The notes under the pieces are model-generated. The model made no database searches, had not been told where the DNA came from, and was given only the letters and a program-made list of their open reading frames with translations. Positions 6,278-13,502 of a DNA stretch of 14,492 bases are shown here, one piece after another (position 1 is the first letter of the stretch; each line of letters begins with the position of its first letter). Location of the stretch: contig JAUNUL010000031.1 of assembly GCA_030538175.1 (NCBI GenBank), forward strand, positions 1 through 14,492, written 5' to 3'. Source of the stretch: Propionibacteriaceae bacterium (lineage in GTDB: Bacteria; Actinomycetota; Actinomycetes; Propionibacteriales; Propionibacteriaceae). The position numbers were made by a program, and so were the translations under genes.

Positions 6278-6322
6278 GAGTCGACATGCCATGATCGAAC
6301 GGTCATGCAGATAAGTCGACTC
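6278..6322 (+). promoter_or_regulatory. Nested dyad (8-bp outer and 7-bp inner arms) in the leader of the lipoprotein gene
   Basis: GAGTCGAC (6278-6285) and GTCGACTC (6315-6322) are exact inverted repeats. Between them, ATGATCG (6291-6297) and CGGTCAT (6300-6306) pair at 6 of 7 positions across a 2-base loop. The whole ends 14 bases before the GTG at 6337, just ahead of the ribosome site GGAAGGGG. It could be a regulator's operator or an RNA stem that affects translation. No U-run follows, so it is not a clear terminator for the DoxX gene. Confidence 0.45.
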
Positions 6323-6336
6323 TTGGAAGGGGCACC

Positions 6337-7845
6337 GTGACTTTTCCTCTCGGCCGGCGCTCGTTGTCGTTCCGCACGCTGTCCCTCTTGGCCGCAATGG
6401 CGTGTCTGGTCGCTGTCGCCGCCTGCTCCCCCACCCAACTCGGCGCTGACTCCCGGCAGGCCACCCTGGTCACCGACGGCGAGTCGCTGATCGTTGGCAG
6501 TGGTACGCCCGCAGAGGTCACGTCGCGCGTCAGCGCCGCCCTGTTCGATTCCGCCCCGGCTGCCGTACTGGTCGACGCCAGCGCAGATCTGAGCACGATC
6601 GCCGACGCGAACGTCCCGGTTCTCCTGATTGCCGATGCCAGCGACACTGCGCGAACAACTGTCGCCGCCGAACTCGACCGCTTGGGCGCCAAGACGGTTC
6701 TTGCCCTGGGCCCCGACGCGACGGCCCTTGCCGCCAACCTGACTCAGACGATCGTGGCCAGTCCCGGCGAACTCCCCGAGCTCGAACACCCGGATGGGGA
6801 GACCGGGACCGTCCTGATCACCGGCGATACAGGCGTCTCCGGCATTGCACCCACCACCCTCGACGTGGTGTCGGCAACCGCCCGAGCCGCCGGCGCCACC
6901 CTCATGGAGACCGCCTCCGGTGATCCACGGGAAGCCCGTGAATCGGTCGATGCGCTTGCGGACATCACCCCGGATCGCGTGATCGGGATCGGCGACGGGC
7001 TGGGTGACCTGCAACAACTCGAGGCCCGTGTCCGGGCGGCGGCGACCGGCGTCCAGCTGCCGGGTGGGGGCCAACTGCACGCGGACAAGCAGTACATCGC
7101 GCTCTATGGTCACCCCGGCGTACCGGTCCTCGGCGTGCTGGGCGAACAGAATCTCGATGCCTCGGTGCAGCGGGCCAAGCAGCAGGCGGCGGCGTACGAA
7201 GGGCTGAGCGACAAGAGGGTCGTGCCCATGTTCGAGATCATCACGACGGTCGCCCTCGGCGAGCCCTCGCCCAACGGGAACTACACCAACGAGTTCGACC
7301 CCGAGCTCTATCGGCCCTGGATCGAGCGCGCCGGCGACGAGGGGATCTATGTCGTCCTCGACCTCCAGCCCGGGCGGGCGGACCTGCTGGATCAGGCGAA
7401 GAAATACGAGTCCCTGCTCCGCCACCCCCACGTGGGCCTTGCCATCGACCCCGAGTGGAAACTGCGCCCCGACCAGCGTCCCCTGCAACAGATTGGCCAG
7501 GTCCGGGCCGATGAGGTCAACCGGGTCGGCGACTGGCTGGCCACCATGACCCGGGAGAACAACCTGCCGCAGAAGCTGTTCGTGCTGCACCAATTCCAGA
7601 CCCGCATGTTGCCGGACCGGGCCCAGATCACGACCGGCCACGACGAGCTGCAGACGCTCATCCACGTCGACGGACAAGGCTCCCAACCGGCCAAACAGGA
7701 CACCTGGCGGGTCATCCTGCAGGACCCGCCAGCCAAGACCGTGTGGGGTTGGAAGAATTTCCATGACGAGGACGCACCGATGCTGACGCCCAAGCAGACC
7801 ATGGATCAGGTGGATCCCGTGCCGGTGATGATCAGCTACCAGTGA
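6337..7845 (+). CDS. Lipoprotein with CWB2-like N-terminal part and TIM-barrel-like C-terminal part
   Basis: A 502-residue lipoprotein. The signal peptide RTLSLLAAMACLVAVAAC has lipobox VAAC, with Cys30 as the lipidated residue. Residues about 45-140 resemble cell-wall-binding repeat 2 modules: a hydrophobic strand (AAVLVDA), then NVPVLLIAD, AAELDRLGAKTVLALGPDA. Residues about 250-502 show eight regularly spaced strand-like segments (YIALYGHP, RVVPMFEII, GIYVVLDLQPG, VGLAIDPEW, KLFVLHQF, TLIHVDGQG, TVWGWKNF, PVMISYQ), several ending in acidic residues (Glu300, Asp342, Asp371, Glu373, Asp445). That layout suggests a (beta/alpha)8 barrel, perhaps a surface glycosidase-like enzyme, but I cannot name a family. 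The GTG start at 6337 follows GGAAGGGG by about 5 bases. The 3' end overlaps the convergent gene by 14 bases. Confidence 0.75.
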   Translation: MTFPLGRRSLSFRTLSLLAAMACLVAVAACSPTQLGADSRQATLVTDGESLIVGSGTPAEVTSRVSAALFDSAPAAVLVDASADLSTIADANVPVLLIADASDTARTTVAAELDRLGAKTVLALGPDATALAANLTQTIVASPGELPELEHPDGETGTVLITGDTGVSGIAPTTLDVVSATARAAGATLMETASGDPREARESVDALADITPDRVIGIGDGLGDLQQLEARVRAAATGVQLPGGGQLHADKQYIALYGHPGVPVLGVLGEQNLDASVQRAKQQAAAYEGLSDKRVVPMFEIITTVALGEPSPNGNYTNEFDPELYRPWIERAGDEGIYVVLDLQPGRADLLDQAKKYESLLRHPHVGLAIDPEWKLRPDQRPLQQIGQVRADEVNRVGDWLATMTRENNLPQKLFVLHQFQTRMLPDRAQITTGHDELQTLIHVDGQGSQPAKQDTWRVILQDPPAKTVWGWKNFHDEDAPMLTPKQTMDQVDPVPVMISYQ

Positions 7846-8224
7846 CGCTCGGATCCAACGTGCGCCGGGTGACCCGCTCCCCCACCTTCGCCGAGACGAT
7901 CAGACCAGCCAGCGCGCCCGCGAACCCGGCGTACCCCGTCACGATCAACCCGGCCACGGCCGCCGCGAACACGACCCACTGGACGACGATCTTCACCGCC
8001 GGTGGCGCCTTCGCCTTCGGTGAGGCCAGCAGCCCCCACAGCACCAGGGTCACCGCTACGGCTCCGACGGCCAGTGGGATGCCCCACCCGTTGGGTGCCA
8101 GCGAGTACGCCGCCAGTCCGATCGCTGCCCAGGCGGCCAACTCCGCCAGAAAAATCAGCAGCAGGAACAGGCCCCTCGTCCCGCCCAGATGATCGGGCTC
8201 CGGTGTCGTCGTCACGACAGCCAC
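7832..8224 (-). CDS. YrdB-like (DUF2568) membrane protein
   Basis: A 130-residue protein with four hydrophobic segments, at about residues 18-42, 48-67, 77-97 and 98-111. The order fits the YrdB/DUF2568 family: LLLIFLAELAAWAAIGLAAYSL, then LWGLLASPKAKAPPAVKIVVQWVVFAAAVAGLIVTG. The family motif LWGxxxxPKA is present at about 62-71. Function is unknown. The GTG start at 8224 has only a weak ribosome site (GGA about 8 bases upstream). Its last 14 bases overlap the end of the convergent lipoprotein gene. The DUF1206 gene lies 67 bases upstream on the same strand, and both encode small membrane proteins, so co-transcription is possible. Confidence 0.75.
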   Translation of the reverse strand: MAVVTTTPEPDHLGGTRGLFLLLIFLAELAAWAAIGLAAYSLAPNGWGIPLAVGAVAVTLVLWGLLASPKAKAPPAVKIVVQWVVFAAAVAGLIVTGYAGFAGALAGLIVSAKVGERVTRRTLDPSVTGS

Positions 8225-8291
8225 CCTAGATTCCGAAACGCCGGGTCAGCGCGAAATCCAACGATCACTCGGCCTCACGCAAGTCGTCAGA

Positions 8292-9077
8292 TCACTCGTG
8301 CTCGAAGTTGACGTTGCGCGACCAAACGAAGCAATAGACCCCATAGCAGGCGAACCCCAGCCCCATCGCGATCAGCAGGATCTGGCCGAAGGGTTGGTCC
8401 TGCAGCGTCTTGAGCGCACCATCGGTGGCGCCGGCCTTCTCAGGGTCGAAGCTGATCGCCGCCCACAGGAACAGGGCGCCGACCAGCCCGATAGAAATAC
8501 CCTTGACCGACCAGCCGACCACCCCGAGCTTCTTCCCCCACTCGGGTGCACCCGGAGCCAGATCGTCGCGCGCAAACTTGCGGCGTACACCCTTGACGAT
8601 GTGCGCGATACCGACCGCGATCACGACCACCCCCACCAGGCCGACCAGGATCTGGCCAAACGGCAACTCCATCAAGGTCGCAGTCGTCGACTTGGCGGAC
8701 TCCTCGGAGTCACTGGTCTCCGAGCCGAGCGCGAGCAACAGCGCGGAGACGCCGAGGCCGGAATACATGATCATCCGGGCAGCAGACGAAATCTTCTTGC
8801 GCACCATCTTCTTGGTTTCGCGGTCGCGATAACCGAAGATCGCCTCCAGCAGCTGCCAGAGCGCCAGGGTGAACAAGCCGATGGCAAAGATGATCATCAG
8901 CACGTTGCCGAGCGGTTTGGCGACGAGATCCTGCAGTGCGCCCTTGGTCGAGGTGTCGCCCTGGCCGCCGAGGGCGACCTGGATGCAGAGCCAGCCCAAC
9001 AGCAGATGGATGATGCCGAAGCACACCAGCCCGACGGTCACCAGGGTCCGGTACGCGGGGTGGGCTCGCGGGGCCAT
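8292..9077 (-). CDS. DUF1206 family membrane protein
   Basis: A 261-residue integral membrane protein made of three repeats of a DUF1206 unit, each with two transmembrane helices. Unit 1 is GLVCFGIIHLLLGWLCIQVAL followed by ALQDLVAKPLGNVLMIIFAIGLFTLALW. Unit 2 is YSGLGVSALLLALG followed by LMELPFGQILVGLVGVVVIAVGIAHIVKG. Unit 3 is GISIGLVGALFLWAAI followed by LQDQPFGQILLIAMGLGFACYGVYCFVW. The repeated L-x(4-5)-PFGQILL pattern between the helices of each unit is characteristic. Function is unknown. The start ATG at 9077 is fixed by AGGGAG (9083-9088), 5 bases upstream; the in-frame ATG at 9191 would add 38 residues of unlikely composition. It is divergent from the ABC importer operon. Confidence 0.87.
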   Translation of the reverse strand: MAPRAHPAYRTLVTVGLVCFGIIHLLLGWLCIQVALGGQGDTSTKGALQDLVAKPLGNVLMIIFAIGLFTLALWQLLEAIFGYRDRETKKMVRKKISSAARMIMYSGLGVSALLLALGSETSDSEESAKSTTATLMELPFGQILVGLVGVVVIAVGIAHIVKGVRRKFARDDLAPGAPEWGKKLGVVGWSVKGISIGLVGALFLWAAISFDPEKAGATDGALKTLQDQPFGQILLIAMGLGFACYGVYCFVWSRNVNFEHE

Positions 9078-9082
9078 GGGTT

Positions 9083-9088
9083 CTCCCT
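9083..9088 (-). promoter_or_regulatory. Ribosome binding site deciding the DUF1206 gene start
   Basis: AGGGAG on the minus strand lies 5 bases before the ATG at 9077 and supports the 261-residue form. Confidence 0.55.
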
Positions 9089-9249
9089 GTCCTGACGATT
9101 TGTCGACGGTCCGCCAAGGTTCCCACATCACCCTGCACAGCGTTGCCCCGGGTGCCCCTGCGCCCTTGCTGTCGCCGCCGAGGGTCAACATGGGCTAACA
9201 ATTCGTCGATTTCCGTCCGAATGAGTCGAGGATGGGCCGGCCTGCGGCC

Positions 9250-9255
9250 TACGTT
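9250..9255 (+). promoter_or_regulatory. Candidate -10 box for leaderless transcription of the SBP operon
   Basis: TACGTT fits the TAnnnT pattern and ends 7 bases before the ATG at 9263, the spacing expected if the mRNA begins at the start codon. The only purine run (GGCGGGG) abuts the ATG and is too close to act as a normal Shine-Dalgarno site. No -35 consensus is seen. Confidence 0.5.
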
Positions 9256-9262
9256 GGCGGGG

Positions 9263-10579
9263 ATGTCTCTCCCCCATGACGGTTCAATGTCGCCACCGTC
9301 CGGCTCGGCCGAACGCCTGTGGCGCGGTTCTCCCCTGCCCCGGCGACGGGTTCTCCAGCTCGCGGCCGCGGGTGCGCTGGCGGTCGGCGGGGCCACCGCC
9401 CTGTCCGGCTGCACGCAGGCTCAGGGGCCCGTGGCGTTGCCGACCGAGGCTGCCACCGGTACGCCGAGCCGTGGCGGTCGGCTGCGGATTGCTCGCCCCG
9501 CGAACTCGCGCGCGGAGACGCTGGACTCGGCCGCCTCGCTGTCGGCGTACGAATATTTGGGGGCGCTCTATAACCGCCTGGTCCGCCTTGACGAAGAAGG
9601 CCAGCCAGTCCCGGACCTCGCTGCCGAGTGGGAGGTCAGTCCGGATGCCCGGCGCTGGACGTTCCGGATGCGCGACGGGGTGCACTTCCACGACGGCCGG
9701 CCGTTCACGGCACGGGACGCCGCGTTCACGATCGCGCACATCCTCGATCCCGACATCGGCTCACCGCAGGCAGGAGTGCTGTCCTCGGTCATGTCGGTCG
9801 GCGGGATCTCCGCGCCCGATCCCACCACGTTGGTGATCGACCTCGACGCCCCACACTCGGATCTGCCGTCGCTGCTGACGGCCTATCAGTGCTACATCGT
9901 CCCGGATGGTTCGACGCTGGAAGAGATCCAGACCTCCGGCAACGGCACCGGCCCGTTCCGGCTGTCCAGCTTCCGACCGAGTGGCCGCGGGTCGGTGGAG
10001 GCGTACGCCGACCACTTCGCCGGGCCGCCCGTGCTGGACGGCATCGACTTCTTTTCGATCCAGGACACCCAGGCCCGCGTCAACGCCCTGATGGCCAAAC
10101 AGATCGACCTCATCTCCCAGACCAACCTGGACTTCGCCACCGCCCAGGTCGTCGCGGCCTCCTCGGCGGCGACGATCGCACGGGTCAAGAACGGGCAGTG
10201 GTACACGATTCCCACCCTGGCCACCTCGCCGGAGTTCTCCGACGTGCGGGTCCGCCAAGCGCTCAAGCTGGCGTACGACCCGCAGCGGATCCTCGATGTC
10301 GCGGTCCAGGGGGCAGGGACCATCGGCAACGACAACCCAGTGGTGCCGACAGACGCGGCCCATTTGGCGTCCCCACACGTCCGCGACCCGGAGCGGGCCC
10401 GCGCCCTGCTCGCCGAGGCCGGCCACCCGGACGGGTTCGCCTTCGAGTTGTCCACGTCCTCGCTCGACCCGGTCTTCACCCCGATGGCGGTGTCCTTCGC
10501 GAACGCCGTCCGGGAGGCGGGGTTCCGGGTCCGGGTGCGCAATGAGTCGGCGGACTTCCAGGCCTGGGCACGCTCATGA
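9263..10579 (+). CDS. Peptide ABC transporter substrate-binding lipoprotein (SBP_bac_5), C-terminally truncated
   Basis: A 438-residue receptor of the dipeptide/oligopeptide/nickel family, which captures its ligand outside the membrane for a DppBCDF-type importer. The N-terminus has a Tat-like motif PRRRVLQ (26-32), a hydrophobic core and lipobox LSGC with Cys50 as anchor. The mature part shows typical landmarks: YEYLGALYNRLVRLDEEGQPVPDLAAEWEVSPD, WTFRMRDGVHFHDGRPFTARDAAFTI, GTGPFRLSSF and DVRVRQALKLAYDPQRI. Family members usually have about 500-560 residues; here the chain stops around the start of the last part of the domain, after VRVRNESADFQAWARS. Immediately beyond, another frame encodes the end of a DppB permease, so the 3' end seems lost by deletion. 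The folded protein would miss roughly 100 residues and probably fails to bind normally. Start chosen at 9263 by the -10 box and signal peptide. Confidence 0.85.
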   Translation: MSLPHDGSMSPPSGSAERLWRGSPLPRRRVLQLAAAGALAVGGATALSGCTQAQGPVALPTEAATGTPSRGGRLRIARPANSRAETLDSAASLSAYEYLGALYNRLVRLDEEGQPVPDLAAEWEVSPDARRWTFRMRDGVHFHDGRPFTARDAAFTIAHILDPDIGSPQAGVLSSVMSVGGISAPDPTTLVIDLDAPHSDLPSLLTAYQCYIVPDGSTLEEIQTSGNGTGPFRLSSFRPSGRGSVEAYADHFAGPPVLDGIDFFSIQDTQARVNALMAKQIDLISQTNLDFATAQVVAASSAATIARVKNGQWYTIPTLATSPEFSDVRVRQALKLAYDPQRILDVAVQGAGTIGNDNPVVPTDAAHLASPHVRDPERARALLAEAGHPDGFAFELSTSSLDPVFTPMAVSFANAVREAGFRVRVRNESADFQAWARS

Positions 10580-10722
10580 TCGAGTCCGTGCACAACCGCG
10601 ACCTGCCGGTGATTCAGGCGATCGCCGTGCTGTCGGCATCGGTCTATGCCCTGACCAACCTGGCGGCCGACCTTGTCGCCATGGGACTCGATCCCCGCCA
10701 GCGTTCCGGGAGGTTCCACTGA
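10555..10722 (+). pseudogene. 3' remnant of a DppB-type permease gene (last ~55 codons)
   Basis: In the frame beginning at 10555 the sequence reads LPGLGTLMIESVHNRD, then LPVIQAIAVLSASVYALTNLAADLVAMGLDPRQRSGRFH and a stop. This is the usual end of DppB/OppB permeases: the PGLGxL...V..RD.PVIQ motif, the last membrane helix, and the LDPR.R tail. The first ~260 codons of the permease are absent, and the upstream bases belong to the SBP gene in another frame. An ATG at 10576 overlaps the SBP stop (ATGA), so a 48-residue single-helix peptide might still be made by coupling. The remnant keeps the GGGAGG ribosome site for dppC, and its stop overlaps the dppC start by one base. Confidence 0.82.
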
Positions 10723-11609
10723 TGAGTCAGACCTCAACCGAAACGGCCGCGCCCCGGGAGTCCCGTGCGGTCCGTATCCGCCGCGCCCTGCGCGAATCGC
10801 CCACCCTGACCATCGGACTGGTCATCGTGGGGCTGCACATCCTCATCGCGCTGCTCGCACCCGTCATCACCACGCAGGACCCAACAGTCTCCGTGCCGTC
10901 CGAAGCGCTCTATGGCGTCAGTGCCGAGCACTGGCTGGGCACCGATCAGTACGGCCGCGATGTCCTGACCCGGACGGTCTGGGGTGGTCGGTATGCCCTG
11001 CTCGTCGCCTTCCTGGCAACGACCGTCGCCGTCGCGCTCGGGACCCTGATCGGGGTGATGACGGCCTATCTGCGGGGCTGGTTCGACATGGTCCTGATGC
11101 GGATCGTGGACGCGCTGCTGTCGATTCCGACGATCCTGTCCTTGCTGGTCATCGTCACGGTGTTCGGCAACGGGTTGCCGGTGATTGTGCTCGCGGTGAC
11201 CATCATCTATACCCCGGCCGTCACCCGCGTGGTGCGCGGTGCCGCGTCAACGATCGTCCCGCTGGATTTCGTCACCGCCGCCCGCGCCCGTGGTGAGGGC
11301 ACGTTGTCGATCACGTTCCGCGAGATTCTCCCGTCGATTCCCGGGGTGATTCTCGTGGAGTACGCGATGCGCGCCTCCTGGGTGATCCTGCTGGTGTCGA
11401 CCCTGTCGTTCCTCGGGTTCGGGGCGAACCCGCCGACGCCCGACTGGGGCCTGATGATCTCCGAGGGTCGCACGGCCCTGACCGTCGTGCCGCTCGCCAC
11501 GATCGCACCCATCGTCGCATTGGCCACGCTGGTGATCGGCATGTCGGCCCTCGCCGACGGCCTGTCCGGGCGCCTCGGTGTTGACCGCCTGCAGCGAGGT
11601 GCCGCATGA
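10722..11609 (+). CDS. dppC: Dipeptide/oligopeptide ABC transporter permease, DppC type
   Basis: A 295-residue inner-membrane permease of the BPD_transp_1 superfamily, DppC/OppC subgroup. A basic N-terminal tail leads into helix 1 (about 29-50). The periplasmic stretch with EHWLGTDQYGRDVLTRTVWGGR (69-90) is a DppC hallmark. Helices follow at about 91-118, 133-163 and 207-230, with the last at about 257-277. The EAA coupling loop is DFVTAARARGEGTLSITFREILP (182-204), where the ATPase docks. The ATG at 10722 overlaps the dppB remnant stop (TGATG) and follows GGGAGG by 8 bases. It would normally pair with DppB to form the channel; that partner is deleted here. The gene itself looks intact. Substrate (peptide or other) cannot be told from the permease. 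Confidence 0.88.
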   Translation: MSQTSTETAAPRESRAVRIRRALRESPTLTIGLVIVGLHILIALLAPVITTQDPTVSVPSEALYGVSAEHWLGTDQYGRDVLTRTVWGGRYALLVAFLATTVAVALGTLIGVMTAYLRGWFDMVLMRIVDALLSIPTILSLLVIVTVFGNGLPVIVLAVTIIYTPAVTRVVRGAASTIVPLDFVTAARARGEGTLSITFREILPSIPGVILVEYAMRASWVILLVSTLSFLGFGANPPTPDWGLMISEGRTALTVVPLATIAPIVALATLVIGMSALADGLSGRLGVDRLQRGAA

Positions 11610-13441
11610 GCGCTGAGACCGTATCGGGCCCTTCGGCCCAGATGGACCGGCCGTCGGGCCCACTGGTTCGCATCACCGACCTGTCGATCTCCTATCGCAC
11701 CAGCCGCGACCGGCCCGCGATTGACGTCACCCACGACGTGGACCTATCGGTGGACACCGGGCAGACCCTGGCGATCGTCGGGGAATCCGGATCCGGCAAG
11801 TCGACCGTGGCACGCACGCTGCTGGCGTACCTGCGGGGTGGGTCCTTCATCCGTTCCGGCGAGGTAACCGTGGGCGGCACGGACGTGTTTTCCCTGACCG
11901 GCGAGGCGCTGCGTCAGCATCGCGGCGGGACCGTCGCGCTGGTCGCCCAGAACGCCGGGCAGGCGTTGACCCCGTCCATGCGGGTCGGCCGCCAGATCGC
12001 CGAGGCGCTCCAGGTCCACGGCCGGACCGCCACGGACGCCCACATCGGGGAGCTCCTCGATCAGGTCCATCTGCCCGGGCGGATGGCGAAGGCATACCCC
12101 CATCAGCTCTCCGGCGGCCAGCAGCAGCGCGTGGCGATCGCGATGGCCGTCGCCGCTCGGCCGCAGGTGCTGGTGCTCGACGAGCCGACCACCGCTCTGG
12201 ACGTGCTCACCCAGGCCAGCGTGCTGCGGCTGCTGCGCGACCTGGCCGAGGAGTTGCAGACCGCGACCGTGCTCGTCTCCCACGACTTGGGTGTCGTGGC
12301 CGGGATGGCCGACGAGGTCGCGGTCATGCGCGCGGGTCGGGTGGTGGAGAAGGCCGGTGTACGCCAGGTGCTGCGCTCACCCGAACACGACTACACGCGC
12401 CAACTGCTCGCCTCCGCACCCCGGCTCGACGACAACGGCATTGTCGAGGTGCACGAGGACGGGACCCGGACCATTCGCCCACGGCCCGAGCTGGCGGACC
12501 CGACGATCGTGGTCACCGGCAAGGATGTTGCGGTCACCTATGGTCGCGGCGCGGCGGCGAATCGCGCCGTCAACGGGGTCGACATCACCGTGCGGCGCGG
12601 CGAGATCTTGGCCTTGGTGGGCGAATCCGGATCCGGGAAGTCCACGCTGGCCTGGGCGGTCGCGGGGCTGAATCCGATCAGTGACGGGACGCTCACCTAT
12701 AGCGGTGACGACGATCCCACCGCGGAACCCGACATCGGTGCCGCGCGCGATCACGACCTTTCCCTGCCGGTGCGTAAACGACCGTTGGGACTGCGGCGAC
12801 GCATTCAGTTGGCCTTCCAGAATGCCGATACCGCGCTCAACCCGCGGGTGACCGTGGCCACGTCCCTGGCCCGCCCGCTCAGGTTGTTCCGGACCGTCGC
12901 GCGCGATCGCGTCGAGGAACGGCAACGCGAGCTGATGCAGCAGGTGGACCTGCCGGAGAGCTTCCTGCGCCGCCTGCCAGGTCAGCTGTCGGGTGGCCAG
13001 CGACAGCGGGTCGGGATTGCCCGGGCCTTGGCCGGTGACCCGTCGATCATCATCGCCGACGAGATCACCACGGCTCTGGACGTGTCGGTGCAGGCGCAGG
13101 TGCTGCGGCTGCTGGACGACATCCGCCGGGACAACAACCTGTCGTGTCTGTTCATCAGCCATGACCTCGCTGTCGTGCACGGGGTCGCGGACCGGGTGAT
13201 GGTCATGCACGCTGCGCGTGTCGTCGAGGAAGGCCCGGTGGAGGAAGTTTTTGCGAACCCCCGCCACCCCTACACCCGCGAGTTGCTTGGCGCGACCCTC
13301 GCCGCTCCCGGTGCCGATGAGGACCGCCCGGACCCCTTGACCCAGGTGGCCGAGGAACGCACCTGGGTGACCGACGACAGCGATGGTTGGGACGAAGGCG
13401 CCGACGGTCATCGATGGCGTCGTTGGCGGGATCAGACCTGA
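11606..13441 (+). CDS. Fused two-domain peptide ABC transporter ATPase (DppD-DppF type)
   Basis: A 611-residue cytosolic protein holding both ATPases of a peptide importer. Domain 1: Walker A GESGSGKST (59-67), Q-loop AQN (114-116), signature LSGGQ (168-172), Walker B VLVLDEPT (188-195), switch His226. Domain 2: Walker A GESGSGKST (339-347), Q-loop Gln405 in AFQNADTALNPR, signature LSGGQ (461-465), Walker B IIIADE (481-486), switch His519. Both domains keep all catalytic residues. Each is followed by the oligopeptide-transporter C-terminal pattern: SPEHDYTRQLLASAP and NPRHPYTRELLGA. An acidic, Trp-rich tail (about 575-611) follows domain 2. The ATG overlaps the dppC stop by 4 bases (ATGA), so the two are translationally coupled. 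It would energise the importer, whose DppB and receptor are damaged here. Confidence 0.92.
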   Translation: MSAETVSGPSAQMDRPSGPLVRITDLSISYRTSRDRPAIDVTHDVDLSVDTGQTLAIVGESGSGKSTVARTLLAYLRGGSFIRSGEVTVGGTDVFSLTGEALRQHRGGTVALVAQNAGQALTPSMRVGRQIAEALQVHGRTATDAHIGELLDQVHLPGRMAKAYPHQLSGGQQQRVAIAMAVAARPQVLVLDEPTTALDVLTQASVLRLLRDLAEELQTATVLVSHDLGVVAGMADEVAVMRAGRVVEKAGVRQVLRSPEHDYTRQLLASAPRLDDNGIVEVHEDGTRTIRPRPELADPTIVVTGKDVAVTYGRGAAANRAVNGVDITVRRGEILALVGESGSGKSTLAWAVAGLNPISDGTLTYSGDDDPTAEPDIGAARDHDLSLPVRKRPLGLRRRIQLAFQNADTALNPRVTVATSLARPLRLFRTVARDRVEERQRELMQQVDLPESFLRRLPGQLSGGQRQRVGIARALAGDPSIIIADEITTALDVSVQAQVLRLLDDIRRDNNLSCLFISHDLAVVHGVADRVMVMHAARVVEEGPVEEVFANPRHPYTRELLGATLAAPGADEDRPDPLTQVAEERTWVTDDSDGWDEGADGHRWRRWRDQT

Positions 13442-13467
13442 CCTCCAGCACCGGATCGCACCTCTTC

Positions 13468-13473
13468 TAGGGT
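13468..13473 (+). promoter_or_regulatory. Possible -10 box upstream of the CocE/NonD hydrolase gene
   Basis: TAGGGT fits TAnnnT and lies 29 bases before the GTG at 13503, within a 61-base gap. No -35 box is evident. If real, the hydrolase can be transcribed apart from the importer operon; otherwise read-through is expected because no terminator is seen in the gap. Confidence 0.3.
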
Positions 13474-13502
13474 GGGACCGGAGATGACTCGAGGGAGGAA
13501 CC

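Noticed and set aside
5731..7764. Long minus-strand ORF (677 codons) opposite the DoxX and lipoprotein genes
   Set aside because: It is antisense to two genes with signal peptide, membrane helices and good ribosome sites. Its own translation has no recognisable domain.
8263..8298. Direct repeat GATCACTCG at 8263-8271 and 8290-8298
   Set aside because: Only nine bases, partly inside the DUF1206 stop region; likely chance and without a third copy.
9143..9262. Upstream start for the SBP at 9143
   Set aside because: It would place 40 residues ahead of the Tat signal peptide. The ATG at 9263 with the -10 box at 9250 fits better.
10296..10721. N-terminal extension of dppC in the same frame
   Set aside because: It overlaps the SBP gene in another frame and encodes Arg/Pro/Ser-rich low-quality sequence. 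The ATG at 10722 has a good ribosome site and the expected DppC N-terminus.
10576..10722. Treating the 48-residue ORF after the SBP as a new small membrane protein gene
   Set aside because: Its sequence is the ordinary C-terminus of DppB, including the conserved motif that begins before its ATG, so it is better explained as a deletion remnant.
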